From an uncultured Nocardioides sp. (lineage in GTDB: Bacteria > Actinomycetota > Actinomycetes > Propionibacteriales > Nocardioidaceae), in contig NZ_CANKZF010000002.1 in the NCBI RefSeq assembly GCF_947488515.1, positions 1,276,294-1,340,293 on the forward strand: DNA of 64,000 nt, written 5' to 3'. The notes below the pieces were generated by a model that did not search any database, was not told the origin of the DNA, and was given only the letters and a program-made list of their open reading frames with translations. Shown here one piece after another: positions 39,896 through 48,567 of the stretch. A program made the translations under genes and the position numbers. The stretch's first letter is position 1; each line of letters starts with the position of its first letter.

Positions 39896-42319
39896 TCAGC
39901 GGTTGTCGACGACCAGCGCCGCGAGGCGGGCGCGCGTGTTGATGTCGAGCTTGCGGTAGATGTGGGTGAGGTGCGCGTCGACGGTGCGCGGGGAGACGTA
40001 GAGCTCCTCGGCGATCTGGCGGCTCGTCAACCCGTGCGCCACCCGCTCGGCGACCTGCCGCTCGGCGGCCGTGAGCGCGTCGAGCACGGACGGTCGTGCG
40101 GACGCGGTCCGGGTGAAGACGGCCGTGACCAGCGCGACCGACTCGGCAGACAGGTCGTCACCGTCGAGCCACTCCTCGGGTGCCTGCGCGGCCGGAACGA
40201 CGTCGTAGTCGGCGGAGTAGCCCCAGCGCGCCGCCTTGCGCGGGGTGCGGAGCGCGAAGGCAGCCGCGGCCAGCGACCGCGCCTCGGAGAGGTCGCGGAC
40301 GCGCGCGACCCCGGCGAGCCCGTCGAGCACGTCGGCGGCGCGCAGCGGCAGGCGCATGGTGCGGCAGTGGTCGAGCGCGGTGAGGTAGGTCGTCGTGGCC
40401 TGGTCGAGGTCGCCGAGGTCCACCAGTGCGCGGCCGAGGAGCAGGCGGGCGTCGACGCCGTCGCGGCCCAGGCGCGCGGAGTCGGCCAGGGCCACCACGT
40501 CGGCGGCCAGTCCTGCTGCGCGCTTCGCGTCGCCCCTGGCCAGCAGGTCGCGCCCGTCCTGGGCGAGCACGGGGAGGCGGACGGCCCAGGGCAGCGTCTC
40601 CCGTACGACGTCGGTGGGCACCCAGGTCGGGTCGAGGTTGCGCAGGAGCGTCTCGGCGAGCAGCCCGACCCGGTCCTCCGCGAGCTCACGGGCCTCGACG
40701 ACGACGGCCCGGGTGCCGGCGACGGCCTCGGCGATGCGGCCCTGCTCGAGGGCGATCCGGGCCAGCACGGTGCGCAGCGACAGGTCGATCCAGCGCTCGT
40801 CCCCGGTGATGCGGGCGGGCATCGCGGCGACGGCGGCCTCCGTGGCCTCGGCGAAACGACCCTGCGAGGCGTAGAGGTCGGCCAGCGTGCGGGTGGCCTG
40901 GCGGGTGATCGAGCCGTCCGGGTCGAGCTCGATCGCACGCCGGGCCTCCGACTCGGCGCTGGCCAGGTCGCCGGCGTCGAGGTGCATCTCGGCCCGGATG
41001 GACGCGGTCTTGGAGAGCTGCTCCTCGGGGATGGGCGCGGCGGAGGCGTGCTCGTCGGAGCGTGCGAGGAGCCAGAGCCCCTCGTAGGTCCCGCGCATCT
41101 CGGAGGCCGCGATGCCGGCCCGTCGGGCGATCTGGGCGCCCATGGCGGGCGGCCCGTCCCCGCTGGCGAGGGCGCCCTCGAGGATCTCGACGGCCTCGCG
41201 CGCGCGCATGGAGGTGTAGAGGGAGGAGAAGATGCGGTTGGCCACCGAGTAGCCGTCCGCGCGCGTCTCGGGCTCCGCGCAGGCCGTCAGGACCGCGTGG
41301 CGCATGGCGGGCAGGTCGCTGAGCCACTCGGCGTCGGCCGCGCCGTAGTTGTCGTGGGCCGGCGCGTGCGCCTCGGCCCAGGCGAGCAGCCCGGCACGGA
41401 CCGCGGCCACGTCGTCGGGGCGGGCCAGGGCGCGCGCCCGGCCGCGGATCGGCGACAGCATGTCGAAGTGGCCCTGGGCGTCGACCTCGAGCAGGCTGCG
41501 GCGCACCAGGTTGCCGGCGAGCTCGGCGGTCTCCGGGACGGACGCGTCGAGCACGTGCGCCAGCACCCCGAGGCCGACGTGGAAGTCGAGCAGCCCGATG
41601 CGGCGCAGGGCGGCGGCGCTGGCCTCGTCGAGGAGGTCGTGGGCCGAGTCCACCGCCTGGTCGAGGCTGACCGCGGACATCGCGTTGCTGAGCCCGACGA
41701 GCGCCGACTGCACCGCCACCTGCTCGATCAGCAGCGGCAGACCACCGGTGGCGCGCAGCAGGCGGCGTACCTCGTGCGCCTGCTCGGCCAGGTCGACCTG
41801 CTGTCCACCCGCCGCGCGGATGCGGCGGAGGAACAGCTCGACGGCGGGTCCCTCCAGCGGAGCGCGCTGGGCGGGCACCGGCAGCGGTCCGACGCGGACG
41901 ACGGACTCGGCCGGTTGGCCGGCGGTCGTCAGCGCCGTCACCACCACGCGGGCGTCGCTGGTCGCCTCGAGCACCGACTGGAGGACCGGACCGGCCTCCG
42001 TCGTGTCGAGGTCGAGGCCGTCGAGGACGAGCAGGCACTCACGCCCGTCGACCGCGCGACCGAGGGCACCCGTCAGCGAGTCGCCCGGCGCCGTCTCCGA
42101 CTCGAGGCTCTCCAGGGCCGCGACCAGCACGTCGTCGATCGTGCGCAGGCTGCGGGCGTCGACCCACGAGGTGGCCGCGGTCGCGGCTGCGGCGACGTGG
42201 CGCACCAGCAGCGTCTTGCCGCTGCCGGGCGGGCCCACGACGGTGACCCACCGCGACTCCGCCAGCGCCTCGTGCAGCGCTCGCTGCACGAGGTCGCGAC
42301 CGAGACAGGGGGACAGCAC
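39896..42319 (-). CDS. LAL-type LuxR-family regulator (AAA + TPR + HTH)
   Basis: 807 residues. N-terminal AAA ATPase with P-loop VGPPGSGKTLLVRH (about 28-41) and Walker B ECLLVLDGLDLD, a long helical middle with TPR-like repeats (about 400-680), and a C-terminal LuxR helix-turn-helix (LTAAERQVAERVAHGLTSRQIAEELY shortened: LTSRQIAEELYVSPRTVDAH). Large ATP-binding LuxR proteins act as pathway-specific activators. GTG 42319 lies 6 nt after TAGGTT. A 7-bp-arm palindrome covers its -35 region, suggesting self-regulation. Confidence 0.9.
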   Translation of the reverse strand: MLSPCLGRDLVQRALHEALAESRWVTVVGPPGSGKTLLVRHVAAAATAATSWVDARSLRTIDDVLVAALESLESETAPGDSLTGALGRAVDGRECLLVLDGLDLDTTEAGPVLQSVLEATSDARVVVTALTTAGQPAESVVRVGPLPVPAQRAPLEGPAVELFLRRIRAAGGQQVDLAEQAHEVRRLLRATGGLPLLIEQVAVQSALVGLSNAMSAVSLDQAVDSAHDLLDEASAAALRRIGLLDFHVGLGVLAHVLDASVPETAELAGNLVRRSLLEVDAQGHFDMLSPIRGRARALARPDDVAAVRAGLLAWAEAHAPAHDNYGAADAEWLSDLPAMRHAVLTACAEPETRADGYSVANRIFSSLYTSMRAREAVEILEGALASGDGPPAMGAQIARRAGIAASEMRGTYEGLWLLARSDEHASAAPIPEEQLSKTASIRAEMHLDAGDLASAESEARRAIELDPDGSITRQATRTLADLYASQGRFAEATEAAVAAMPARITGDERWIDLSLRTVLARIALEQGRIAEAVAGTRAVVVEARELAEDRVGLLAETLLRNLDPTWVPTDVVRETLPWAVRLPVLAQDGRDLLARGDAKRAAGLAADVVALADSARLGRDGVDARLLLGRALVDLGDLDQATTTYLTALDHCRTMRLPLRAADVLDGLAGVARVRDLSEARSLAAAAFALRTPRKAARWGYSADYDVVPAAQAPEEWLDGDDLSAESVALVTAVFTRTASARPSVLDALTAAERQVAERVAHGLTSRQIAEELYVSPRTVDAHLTHIYRKLDINTRARLAALVVDNR

Positions 42320-42325
42320 GACACG

Positions 42326-42360
42326 AACCTATCGCTCCTACGCACCTGAGTTACGTAGGA
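42326..42360 (-). promoter_or_regulatory. Leaderless promoter with palindromic operator (LAL regulator)
   Basis: -10 TAGGTT at 42326-42331, 6 nt before GTG 42319. The inverted repeat TCCTACG-N11-CGTAGGA (42336-42360) covers the -35 zone. Confidence 0.45.
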
Positions 42361-42543
42361 CTACGGATGCCGGGACAGGAGGGTTCGCGGGAGTCTTCTC
42401 GTGCGCCGAGGGCATCGAGGCCGCGCGAGGGGATGGCCCCGCTGCCCACCGGCCGCTTGTCGGAGCAGGTCGCACATCGTCGGGGGTCGATGGGCGGCCT
42501 GCTCTTGCAGGTCCCGAGCCGGCCGGACCTTTCCGCCGATGCG

Positions 42544-42549
42544 TACTCT
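42544..42549 (+). promoter_or_regulatory. -10 element of a leaderless promoter (Gly-rich membrane protein)
   Basis: TACTCT, 7 nt before ATG 42557. Confidence 0.45.
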
Positions 42550-42556
42550 GGGTCCC

Positions 42557-43327
42557 ATGGAACTCGTGCTCCTGCTGGTCGTCATCGGCGGCCTCGTGGC
42601 GGTCGCCGTCACGGCCGGCAAGACGGGCAAGAGGCGTGAGCTGGCGCGCGCCGAGTCCGAGGTCGCCCCGGTGAAGAAGCTCGCCGAGGAGGACGTGACC
42701 GCCCTCGGTGTGGAGCTGCAGGACCTCGACATCGAGCTGGCCGGCCACCCGCTCGACGCAGGCGCGAACGCCGACTACCAGCGTGCCCTCGACTCCTACG
42801 AGTCGGCCAAGGTGGCCGCTGCGGCGCTCACCAGGCCCGAGGAGGTCAAGCACGTCACCGAGATCCTCGAGGACGGCCGCTACGCGATGGCGTGCGTACG
42901 CGCCCGGGTGGCGGGGGAGCCGCTGCCGCAGCGCCGCCCCCCGTGCTTCTTCGACCCGCGCCACGGCATGTCCGTCGCCGACGTCCCGTGGACCCCGCCG
43001 GGCGGCGCGCAGCGCGAGGTCCCGGCGTGCGCGCTCGACGTCGAGCGCGTGCGCGCCGGTGCCGAGCCCGACATCCGCAAGGTCATGGTCGGCTCGCGCC
43101 GCGTGCCCTACTGGCAGGGCGGCCGGGCCTACCAGCCCTACGCACAGGGCTACTTCGGTGCCTTCTCGCCGATGGACTGGATGTTCATGGGCATGCTCTT
43201 CGGTGGCGGCTTCGACGGTCTCGGTGAGGGCATCGGGGCGATCGGCGAGGGCATCGGCGACATGTTCGGCGGCATCGGCGACGGCATCGGCGGCATGTTC
43301 GACGGGTTCGACGGCTTCGACTTCTGA
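42557..43327 (+). CDS. Membrane-anchored protein with Gly/Asp-rich tail, unknown function
   Basis: 256 residues. One N-terminal membrane helix (LVLLLVVIGGLVAVAVTAG) is followed by a charged helical region (about 28-105) and a middle part with CFFDPRHG and ACALDVERV. The C-terminus (from about 200) is Met/Phe-rich, then a near-repeat of GxGIGxxF units (GLGEGIGAIGEGIGDMFGG) ending in DGFDGFDF. The repeat looks amphipathic. No family recognised. Codon use is like its neighbours, so it is a genuine gene; no ribosome-binding site, TACTCT upstream. Confidence 0.75.
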   Translation: MELVLLLVVIGGLVAVAVTAGKTGKRRELARAESEVAPVKKLAEEDVTALGVELQDLDIELAGHPLDAGANADYQRALDSYESAKVAAAALTRPEEVKHVTEILEDGRYAMACVRARVAGEPLPQRRPPCFFDPRHGMSVADVPWTPPGGAQREVPACALDVERVRAGAEPDIRKVMVGSRRVPYWQGGRAYQPYAQGYFGAFSPMDWMFMGMLFGGGFDGLGEGIGAIGEGIGDMFGGIGDGIGGMFDGFDGFDF

Positions 43328-43373
43328 CCGGGTCGGTCGCCACGCCCCGACCCGGCTGCGCGAGGATGGCCGG

Positions 43374-44141
43374 GTGAGCCTGCACCGCACCGAGCTCGGC
43401 GACTCCGGTCCCCGCGTCGTCTTCTGCCACGGACTCTTCGGCCAGGGCAAGAACTGGACGCAGGCCGCCAAGGCCCTCAGCACCGACCACCGGGTGATGC
43501 TGCTCGACATGCCCAACCACGGCCGCTCGCCCTGGACCGAGACCTTCGACTTCCTCGAGCTGGCCGACCTGGTCGCCGCCGAGATCGGCGACGAGCCGGT
43601 CGCCCTCGTCGGGCACTCCATGGGCGGCAAGATCGCGATGTGCCTCGCCCTGCGGCACCCGGAGCTGGTCGAGCGGCTGGCCGTGGTCGACATCGCCCCG
43701 GTGGCGTACGACAGCGGGCGGGAGTTCGTCGGCTACATCGAGACGATGCGGGCCCTGGACCTCGGGGCCCTGGAGAGCCGCGGCCAGGCGGAGGCGGCCC
43801 TGGAGGAGGCGGTGCCCAACCGTGTGGTGCGCAGCTTCCTGCTGCAGAACCTCAGGCGCACCGACGACGGCTGGCACTGGCAGATGAACCTCGACCTGCT
43901 CGGCGAGCACATGGCTGAGCTGGTCGGCTGGCCCGGCGAGCGGCTCGGTGACGCGTCGTACGACGGCCCGGTGCTGTGGGTCGGAGGTGCCCGCTCCGAC
44001 TACATCTCCGACGACCACGCCGGTGAGATGGACCGCCGGTTCCCGCGCAACCGCCGGGTGCTGGTGAAGGGGGCGGGCCACTGGGTCCACTCCGAGCAGC
44101 CGGACGTGTTCCTCGAGGTGCTGAGGCGCTTCCTGCCCTGA
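43374..44141 (+). CDS. Alpha/beta hydrolase (YbfF-like esterase)
   Basis: 255 residues. Nucleophile elbow VGHSMGGKIA (Ser about 82), oxyanion-hole HGLFGQGKNW, DMPNHGRSPW, and catalytic His in GAGHWVHSEQPD. These features match the YbfF/abhydrolase-11 esterases. Substrate unknown. GTG 43374 is used; no strong Shine-Dalgarno is visible. It converges on the CGNR gene with a 10-bp gap. Confidence 0.88.
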   Translation: MSLHRTELGDSGPRVVFCHGLFGQGKNWTQAAKALSTDHRVMLLDMPNHGRSPWTETFDFLELADLVAAEIGDEPVALVGHSMGGKIAMCLALRHPELVERLAVVDIAPVAYDSGREFVGYIETMRALDLGALESRGQAEAALEEAVPNRVVRSFLLQNLRRTDDGWHWQMNLDLLGEHMAELVGWPGERLGDASYDGPVLWVGGARSDYISDDHAGEMDRRFPRNRRVLVKGAGHWVHSEQPDVFLEVLRRFLP

Positions 44142-44151
44142 GGGCGGGTCC

Positions 44152-44688
44152 TCAGGTCCGCTGGCGCGCCCGGTAGGCCGCCACGGCCTCCCGGTTGCCG
44201 CACGTGGTGGAGCAGTAGCGCCGGGAGCGGTTGCGCGACAGGTCGAGCACGACGTCGTCGCAGTCGTCGGCCGCGCACGTGTCGAGGCGCGACATCTCGT
44301 CGGCGCGGATGACGTCGACCATCGCCATCGCCGTCTCGACCACGACCCGCTCGTCGAGCGGGCGGTCGGGGTCGACGGCGTGGAGGTGCCAGTCCCAGTG
44401 GTCGTGGCGCTGGAGCTGGGGGAGTGCCTTGGCGCGGGCGAGCATGTCGTTGACGATGCCCGCCGCCTCGTCGCGGTCGGCCAGCAGCAGGGACCTCAGG
44501 GCGGGACGCAACCGGCGTACGGACTCCAGCTCGCCGGCGGTCGCGTCGTGCCGACCCGTGTAGGGCCACGAGGCGAGGAACGCCGACAGGTCGTCGACCG
44601 ATCCGAGGGGCGCCCCCGGCTCGTCGGTGGAGTTGACCAACGCGACGGCTGCCTGCAGCGACGCGTCCGTGTCATCCGTGAAAAGCAT
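44152..44688 (-). CDS. CGNR zinc-finger / ABATE-domain putative regulator
   Basis: 178 residues. The N-terminal ABATE-like domain (about 1-125, with LVNSTDEPG and LRPALRSLLLADRDEA) is followed by the CGNR zinc finger: DTCAADDCDD, then RYCSTTCGNREAVAAYR, with four Cys. These proteins are presumed transcription regulators in actinobacteria. ATG 44688 lies 6 nt after TAATGT. Divergent from an EamA transporter whose promoter overlaps its own. Confidence 0.88.
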   Translation of the reverse strand: MLFTDDTDASLQAAVALVNSTDEPGAPLGSVDDLSAFLASWPYTGRHDATAGELESVRRLRPALRSLLLADRDEAAGIVNDMLARAKALPQLQRHDHWDWHLHAVDPDRPLDERVVVETAMAMVDVIRADEMSRLDTCAADDCDDVVLDLSRNRSRRYCSTTCGNREAVAAYRARQRT

Positions 44689-44689
44689 G

Positions 44690-44719
44690 TTGACACATTA
44701 CAGGAGGCGCGCCTAACGT
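44690..44719. promoter_or_regulatory. Superimposed divergent promoters (CGNR regulator and EamA transporter)
   Basis: Plus strand: TTGACA (44690-44695), 18-bp spacer, TAACGT (44714-44719). Minus strand: TAATGT at 44695-44700, overlapping the plus -35 by one base. Both predict starts at or next to a start codon. Confidence 0.6.
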
Positions 44720-44726
44720 CATGACC

Positions 44727-45737
44727 GTGACGGCTTTGACTCATGACACTGCGCGGTCGCGGACCACGACGGGCCTGGCCCTGGCGGTCGCGTCGGCCGC
44801 GTCCTTCGGGCTGTCCGGCGTGCTGGCCCGTGGCCTGCTCGACACCGGCTGGAGCGCCGGGGCGACGGTGGCGCTGCGCATCGCGATCGCGGCCGCCGTG
44901 CTGGTCGTCCCGGGGATCCTCGCGGTGCGCGGCCGCTGGCACCTGCTGCGCATCAACGCCGGGCTGATCACGGTCTACGGCATCGCGGCCGTCGCCGGCG
45001 CCCAGCTCTGCTACTTCTACGCCGTCACCTACATGCAGGTCAGCGTCGCGCTGCTGCTGGAGTACACCGCCCCGGTCGCCGTCGTCGTCTGGCTGTGGCT
45101 GCGCCACGGGCACCGTCCCTCGGGCACCACGCTGCTGGGCGCCGCCATCGCCGCCGGTGGCCTGGTGCTCGTGCTCGACGTCGTCTCGGGCGCGGAGCTC
45201 AGCGTCGTCGGCGTGCTGTGGGCGCTCGGCGCCATGGTCGGTGCCGCGACCTACTTCATCATCTCCGCCGACGAGGACAACGGGCTCCCGGGCATCACGC
45301 TCGCCGCCGGCGGCCTCGTCGTCGGCGGTGCGGTGCTGCTCCTCGCGGGCCTCAGCGGCCTGCTGCCGTTCCACGCCTCGACCGCCGACGCGGTCTACGA
45401 CGGGCGGGCCGTCGCGTGGTGGATCCCGGTGGTCGCGCTCGGCCTGGTGACGGCTGCCTTCTCCTACGTGACCGGGATCGCGGCCGGACGTCGACTCGGC
45501 AGCCGGTTGGCGTCGTTCGTCGCGCTCGGTGAGGTCCTCGCCGCCGTCATCTGGGCGTGGCTGCTGCTCGGCGAGCTGCCCCGCCCCGTCCAGCTGGCCG
45601 GCGGCCTGCTGGTGCTGGCCGGCGTCGTCGTGGTCAAGCTGGGCGAGTCGCGGGCACCGCTCCTGGTCGAGCCCCTGCCGGAGCCGGGGCCCGAGCGCGA
45701 CCCGGAGCCCGACCTCAGTGGGCGTCCTGCCGCCTGA
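44727..45737 (+). CDS. EamA/DMT-family transporter
   Basis: 336 residues, ten predicted membrane helices in two EamA repeats (first GLALAVASAASFGLSGVLARG, trimmed: ASAASFGLSGVLARGLL; second opening LSVVGVLWALGAMVGAATYF). The tail is Pro/Glu-rich. The ATG at 44721 lies 2 nt after the TAACGT box, inside the promoter; the GTG at 44727 sits 7 nt after it, matching the other leaderless genes here, so GTG is preferred. Probably exports a small metabolite; likely controlled by the divergent CGNR protein. Confidence 0.85.
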   Translation: MTALTHDTARSRTTTGLALAVASAASFGLSGVLARGLLDTGWSAGATVALRIAIAAAVLVVPGILAVRGRWHLLRINAGLITVYGIAAVAGAQLCYFYAVTYMQVSVALLLEYTAPVAVVVWLWLRHGHRPSGTTLLGAAIAAGGLVLVLDVVSGAELSVVGVLWALGAMVGAATYFIISADEDNGLPGITLAAGGLVVGGAVLLLAGLSGLLPFHASTADAVYDGRAVAWWIPVVALGLVTAAFSYVTGIAAGRRLGSRLASFVALGEVLAAVIWAWLLLGELPRPVQLAGGLLVLAGVVVVKLGESRAPLLVEPLPEPGPERDPEPDLSGRPAA

Positions 45738-46989
45738 GGAACACCTCGCGGTGCAGCAGGAGCAGTGCCGCGGCGACCGGGACCGCGAGCAGGGCGCCGA
45801 TGATGCCCATGAGCGAGCCGCCGACGAGGGCGGCGACGACCGTCACGGAGCCCGGCAGGTCGACCGACTTCCTCATGATGCGCGGGTAGATCACGTAGGA
45901 CTCGAACTGCTGGTAGGCGATGTAGTAGATGAGTGCCACCAGCGCGACGGTCGGGGAGATGGTCAGCGCGAGGAGCGTCATGAGGGCCCCTGACACGAAG
46001 GCGCCGACGACCGGGATCAGCGAGAAGAGCCCGACGACGAACGCCAGCGCGAACGCGTACTCGCTGAGGCCGACGATGAACGAGAAGATCAGCGTGCTGA
46101 TGCCGGCGCAGATGGCGACGACGAACGCGCCGGCGACGTAGGCGCCCGTCGACCGGATGATCCGGTCGCCGAGCTCGCTGACGCGGGGACGGCGCGAGGC
46201 GGGGGCCAGCGAGTAGGCGGCGTGCTTGATGCTCGGCAGCGAGGCGAGGAAGTAGATCATCAGCACGATGACGATGAGGCTGTTGGTCACCGCGGAGAGC
46301 ACCCGCAGGCCGACTCCCAGCGCGCCACCGAAGACCTTCTGCCCGAAGTCGCCGTTCTGGATGTACTCCTGGGCCTTGGCGATGACGTCGAACTGGTCGT
46401 CGAGCTTCTGCACCTGGCGGTTGGCCTGCAGCTCGTCGAGCCAGTCAGGGGCGTTGCGGGTGATCAGTGCGATCTGGTCGCTGATCACGGGGGCCACGGC
46501 GACGACGAACAGCGCCAGCACGGCGATGACCGCGACGAGCACGAGCAGCACCGACAGGCCGCGCCGGATCCCGCGGCGCATGAAGAACTCCACGACCGGG
46601 TTGAGCCCGATCGCGAGGAACATCGACATGACGAGCAGGACCAGCACCGAGGAGATGCTGAGCAGCTGCTCGGTCAGGAAGATCGCGGCCACGGCACCGA
46701 GGGCGCCGAAGAAGCCGATCTTGAACGGGGAGTGGCGCAGCAGCAGCGGCGTGGGTGCGGGCTCGGCCGGGACGTAGGGAGCCGGGGCGTCCTGGTCGAC
46801 CACCAGGTCGGTCGCGTCGTCGATGTGCTCGGCGATGGCGGCGGCCGAGAGGGCCGACGCCTGGGCCGACCCCTGGGCCGACTCGGCGGCGGCCTCGGCA
46901 CGGTCGGCATCGTCGGACACCTGGTCGGCGACCTCCCCGAGCACCTCGGGGAGCTCGGCCGGGTCGTCAGCGGCGTTGCGCAGCGCCAC
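45715..46989 (-). CDS. AI-2E family transporter-like membrane protein
   Basis: 424 residues. An acidic Ala-rich cytoplasmic extension of about 85 residues precedes roughly eight membrane helices with family blocks MFLAIGLNPVVEFFMRRG, GLFSLIPVVGAFVSG and AYQQFESYVIYPRIMRKSV. Despite the name, the family covers diverse exporters and antiporters; substrate unknown. GTG 46989 is the only usable start after the preceding stop. Its 3' end overlaps the EamA gene by 23 bp. Confidence 0.87.
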   Translation of the reverse strand: MALRNAADDPAELPEVLGEVADQVSDDADRAEAAAESAQGSAQASALSAAAIAEHIDDATDLVVDQDAPAPYVPAEPAPTPLLLRHSPFKIGFFGALGAVAAIFLTEQLLSISSVLVLLVMSMFLAIGLNPVVEFFMRRGIRRGLSVLLVLVAVIAVLALFVVAVAPVISDQIALITRNAPDWLDELQANRQVQKLDDQFDVIAKAQEYIQNGDFGQKVFGGALGVGLRVLSAVTNSLIVIVLMIYFLASLPSIKHAAYSLAPASRRPRVSELGDRIIRSTGAYVAGAFVVAICAGISTLIFSFIVGLSEYAFALAFVVGLFSLIPVVGAFVSGALMTLLALTISPTVALVALIYYIAYQQFESYVIYPRIMRKSVDLPGSVTVVAALVGGSLMGIIGALLAVPVAAALLLLHREVFLRRQDAH

Positions 46990-47069
46990 GGCGGCGCTCG
47001 ACTCGGAGGGTCGCTCCTCGGTGCTGCCGGGGCCGGAGGTGACAAACTCCCGGAGCCGGACGCGCCAGC

Positions 47070-48404
47070 TCAGGACTCGTCCTCGCCGAAGCCCGCGACG
47101 ACGTCGCGCAGGGCACCCAGCTGGGCGGTGATGGCGTCACGGCGCTTCGCGGCGCGGTCGACCTCGGCCTGGATGTTGGCCAGCTCTCGCTCCGCCTCGG
47201 CGACCCGGGTCGCCCCGATCGAGTCGGCCTGCGTGCGGGCCGAGGCGACGATCTGCTCGGCCTCGCGCCGGGCCCGCGTGAGCAGACCCTCGGACTCGGA
47301 CTGGGCCTGCTGGCGGTGGGTGTTGGCCTGGGCCGTGGCCTCGCGCGCGCGCTGCTCGGCGGCGTTGGCCCGCGCCTCGGCCTCGGCCACCAGCCGCTGG
47401 GTCTCGGAGGTGGCGTTGCTGTGGTGCTCGGTCGCCTCGCGGGCGAGCCGCTCCTTCTCGACGGCCAGCGTGCGGCGGGCCTCCTGGACCTCTCGGTCCG
47501 CTGCGGCACGCGCCTGCTCCGCCTCCCGGGTGGCGGTCACGCGCATCTCGTTGGTCTCCTGCTGCGCGGCGAGCCGGACCTGGTCGGACTCGCGGCGCGC
47601 GGAGGCGAGCAGGTCCTCGGCCTCGGCCTTCGCGAGGCCGCGCTCGGTCTCGGCGTCGGCGGTCAGCCGCGAGCGCATCTCGTCGAGCTCCTTGAGCTGG
47701 ACCATGCGCATGTCGTCGGCCTCGCGAGCGGCGTCGGCACGGATGCTGTGGGCGTCGCGCTCGGCCTGGGTGCGGATCTCGTCGGCCTCGCGGCGGGCGG
47801 CGGTGCGCACGTCGGCCGCCTCGTCCTCGGCCATCTTGAGCATGGAGGTGGCGCGACCGCCGAGACCGGCGTAGGTCGGGTTGGTGTTCTCGGAGACCTC
47901 CTGGCGCAGCCGCTCGAGCTCGGACTCGAGCTCGATGACTCGCTCCTCGCTGCTGGCGAGGCTGGTCGCCAGGCCGGACTTCTCGCTGTGGAGCTGGTGG
48001 ACGCGCTGGTCGACCGCTGCCTTGTCGTAGCCGCCGCGGCGCACCACGGGGAGGGGAGTGCTCGTCTGGGCGGGCACCGCGGGGCGCGGTGCGGCCGGGG
48101 GGACCACCGGTGAGCGCAGGGTCGCCTCGGCCGCGGGAGCGGCGGGCGGGGGCGTCGTCCGGGCAGACGGCTGGGCAGACGGCGGGGAGGTCGGCGGAGG
48201 GGTCGGCTCGGCCGCCGCGCTCGGCTCGGGAGCCTTCTTGGCGGCAACCTTCTTCGCCGCTGCGGGTGGTTCGTCCTTGGGGGTGACCGGAAGCACCTGG
48301 GTCTCCTCGCCTGCGGTCCCACGCGCGGTCGAGCCGCCCGGAACGGCCTTGTCGTCGGCGGACTCCGGCTCGTCGAAGATGGACAGGCCCTGGTCGGAAG
48401 CCAT
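47070..48404 (-). CDS. DivIVA/FilP-like coiled-coil cytoskeletal protein
   Basis: 444 residues. The first 120 are disordered (Pro/Ala/Lys). A DivIVA-like motif follows (GGYDKAAVDQRVHQLHSEKS, about 125-145), then a coiled coil of about 280 residues rich in Ala, Glu and Arg (EAEQARAAADREVQEARRTL). Such proteins in Streptomyces (FilP, Scy) organise polar growth, and as I recall filP lies close to epi and the thiolase gene there too, the same context as here. Might be labelled cellulose-binding protein in older annotation. Last 40 residues are less regular. Confidence 0.8.
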   Translation of the reverse strand: MASDQGLSIFDEPESADDKAVPGGSTARGTAGEETQVLPVTPKDEPPAAAKKVAAKKAPEPSAAAEPTPPPTSPPSAQPSARTTPPPAAPAAEATLRSPVVPPAAPRPAVPAQTSTPLPVVRRGGYDKAAVDQRVHQLHSEKSGLATSLASSEERVIELESELERLRQEVSENTNPTYAGLGGRATSMLKMAEDEAADVRTAARREADEIRTQAERDAHSIRADAAREADDMRMVQLKELDEMRSRLTADAETERGLAKAEAEDLLASARRESDQVRLAAQQETNEMRVTATREAEQARAAADREVQEARRTLAVEKERLAREATEHHSNATSETQRLVAEAEARANAAEQRAREATAQANTHRQQAQSESEGLLTRARREAEQIVASARTQADSIGATRVAEAERELANIQAEVDRAAKRRDAITAQLGALRDVVAGFGEDES

Positions 48405-48465
48405 GGTGAGGCACCCTCTCTCATGTCGTACGGACTGCGTCGGAGCCAGTCTCTCCGATGCCTTC

Positions 48466-48523
48466 CAAAAGACACACCCCGGCTCGCGGGCGACTTCGTG
48501 CGAGTCGCGCGAACCGGGGTGTG
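48466..48523 (-). terminator. Rho-independent terminator after ccr
   Basis: 16-bp arms CACACCCCGGCTCGCG / CGCGAACCGGGGTGTG with one mismatch (48473-48488 and 48508-48523) and a nested smaller stem. On the minus strand the stem is followed by TCTTTT. Confidence 0.75.
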
Positions 48524-48567
48524 AAAGGTCTCAGGCCCGATCTCAGGTCCGAGACCTCAGGCGGAGA

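Noticed and set aside
39722..42349. 875-codon plus frame opposite the LAL regulator
   Set aside because: The minus-strand gene has P-loop, TPR and LuxR motifs; the plus frame has none.
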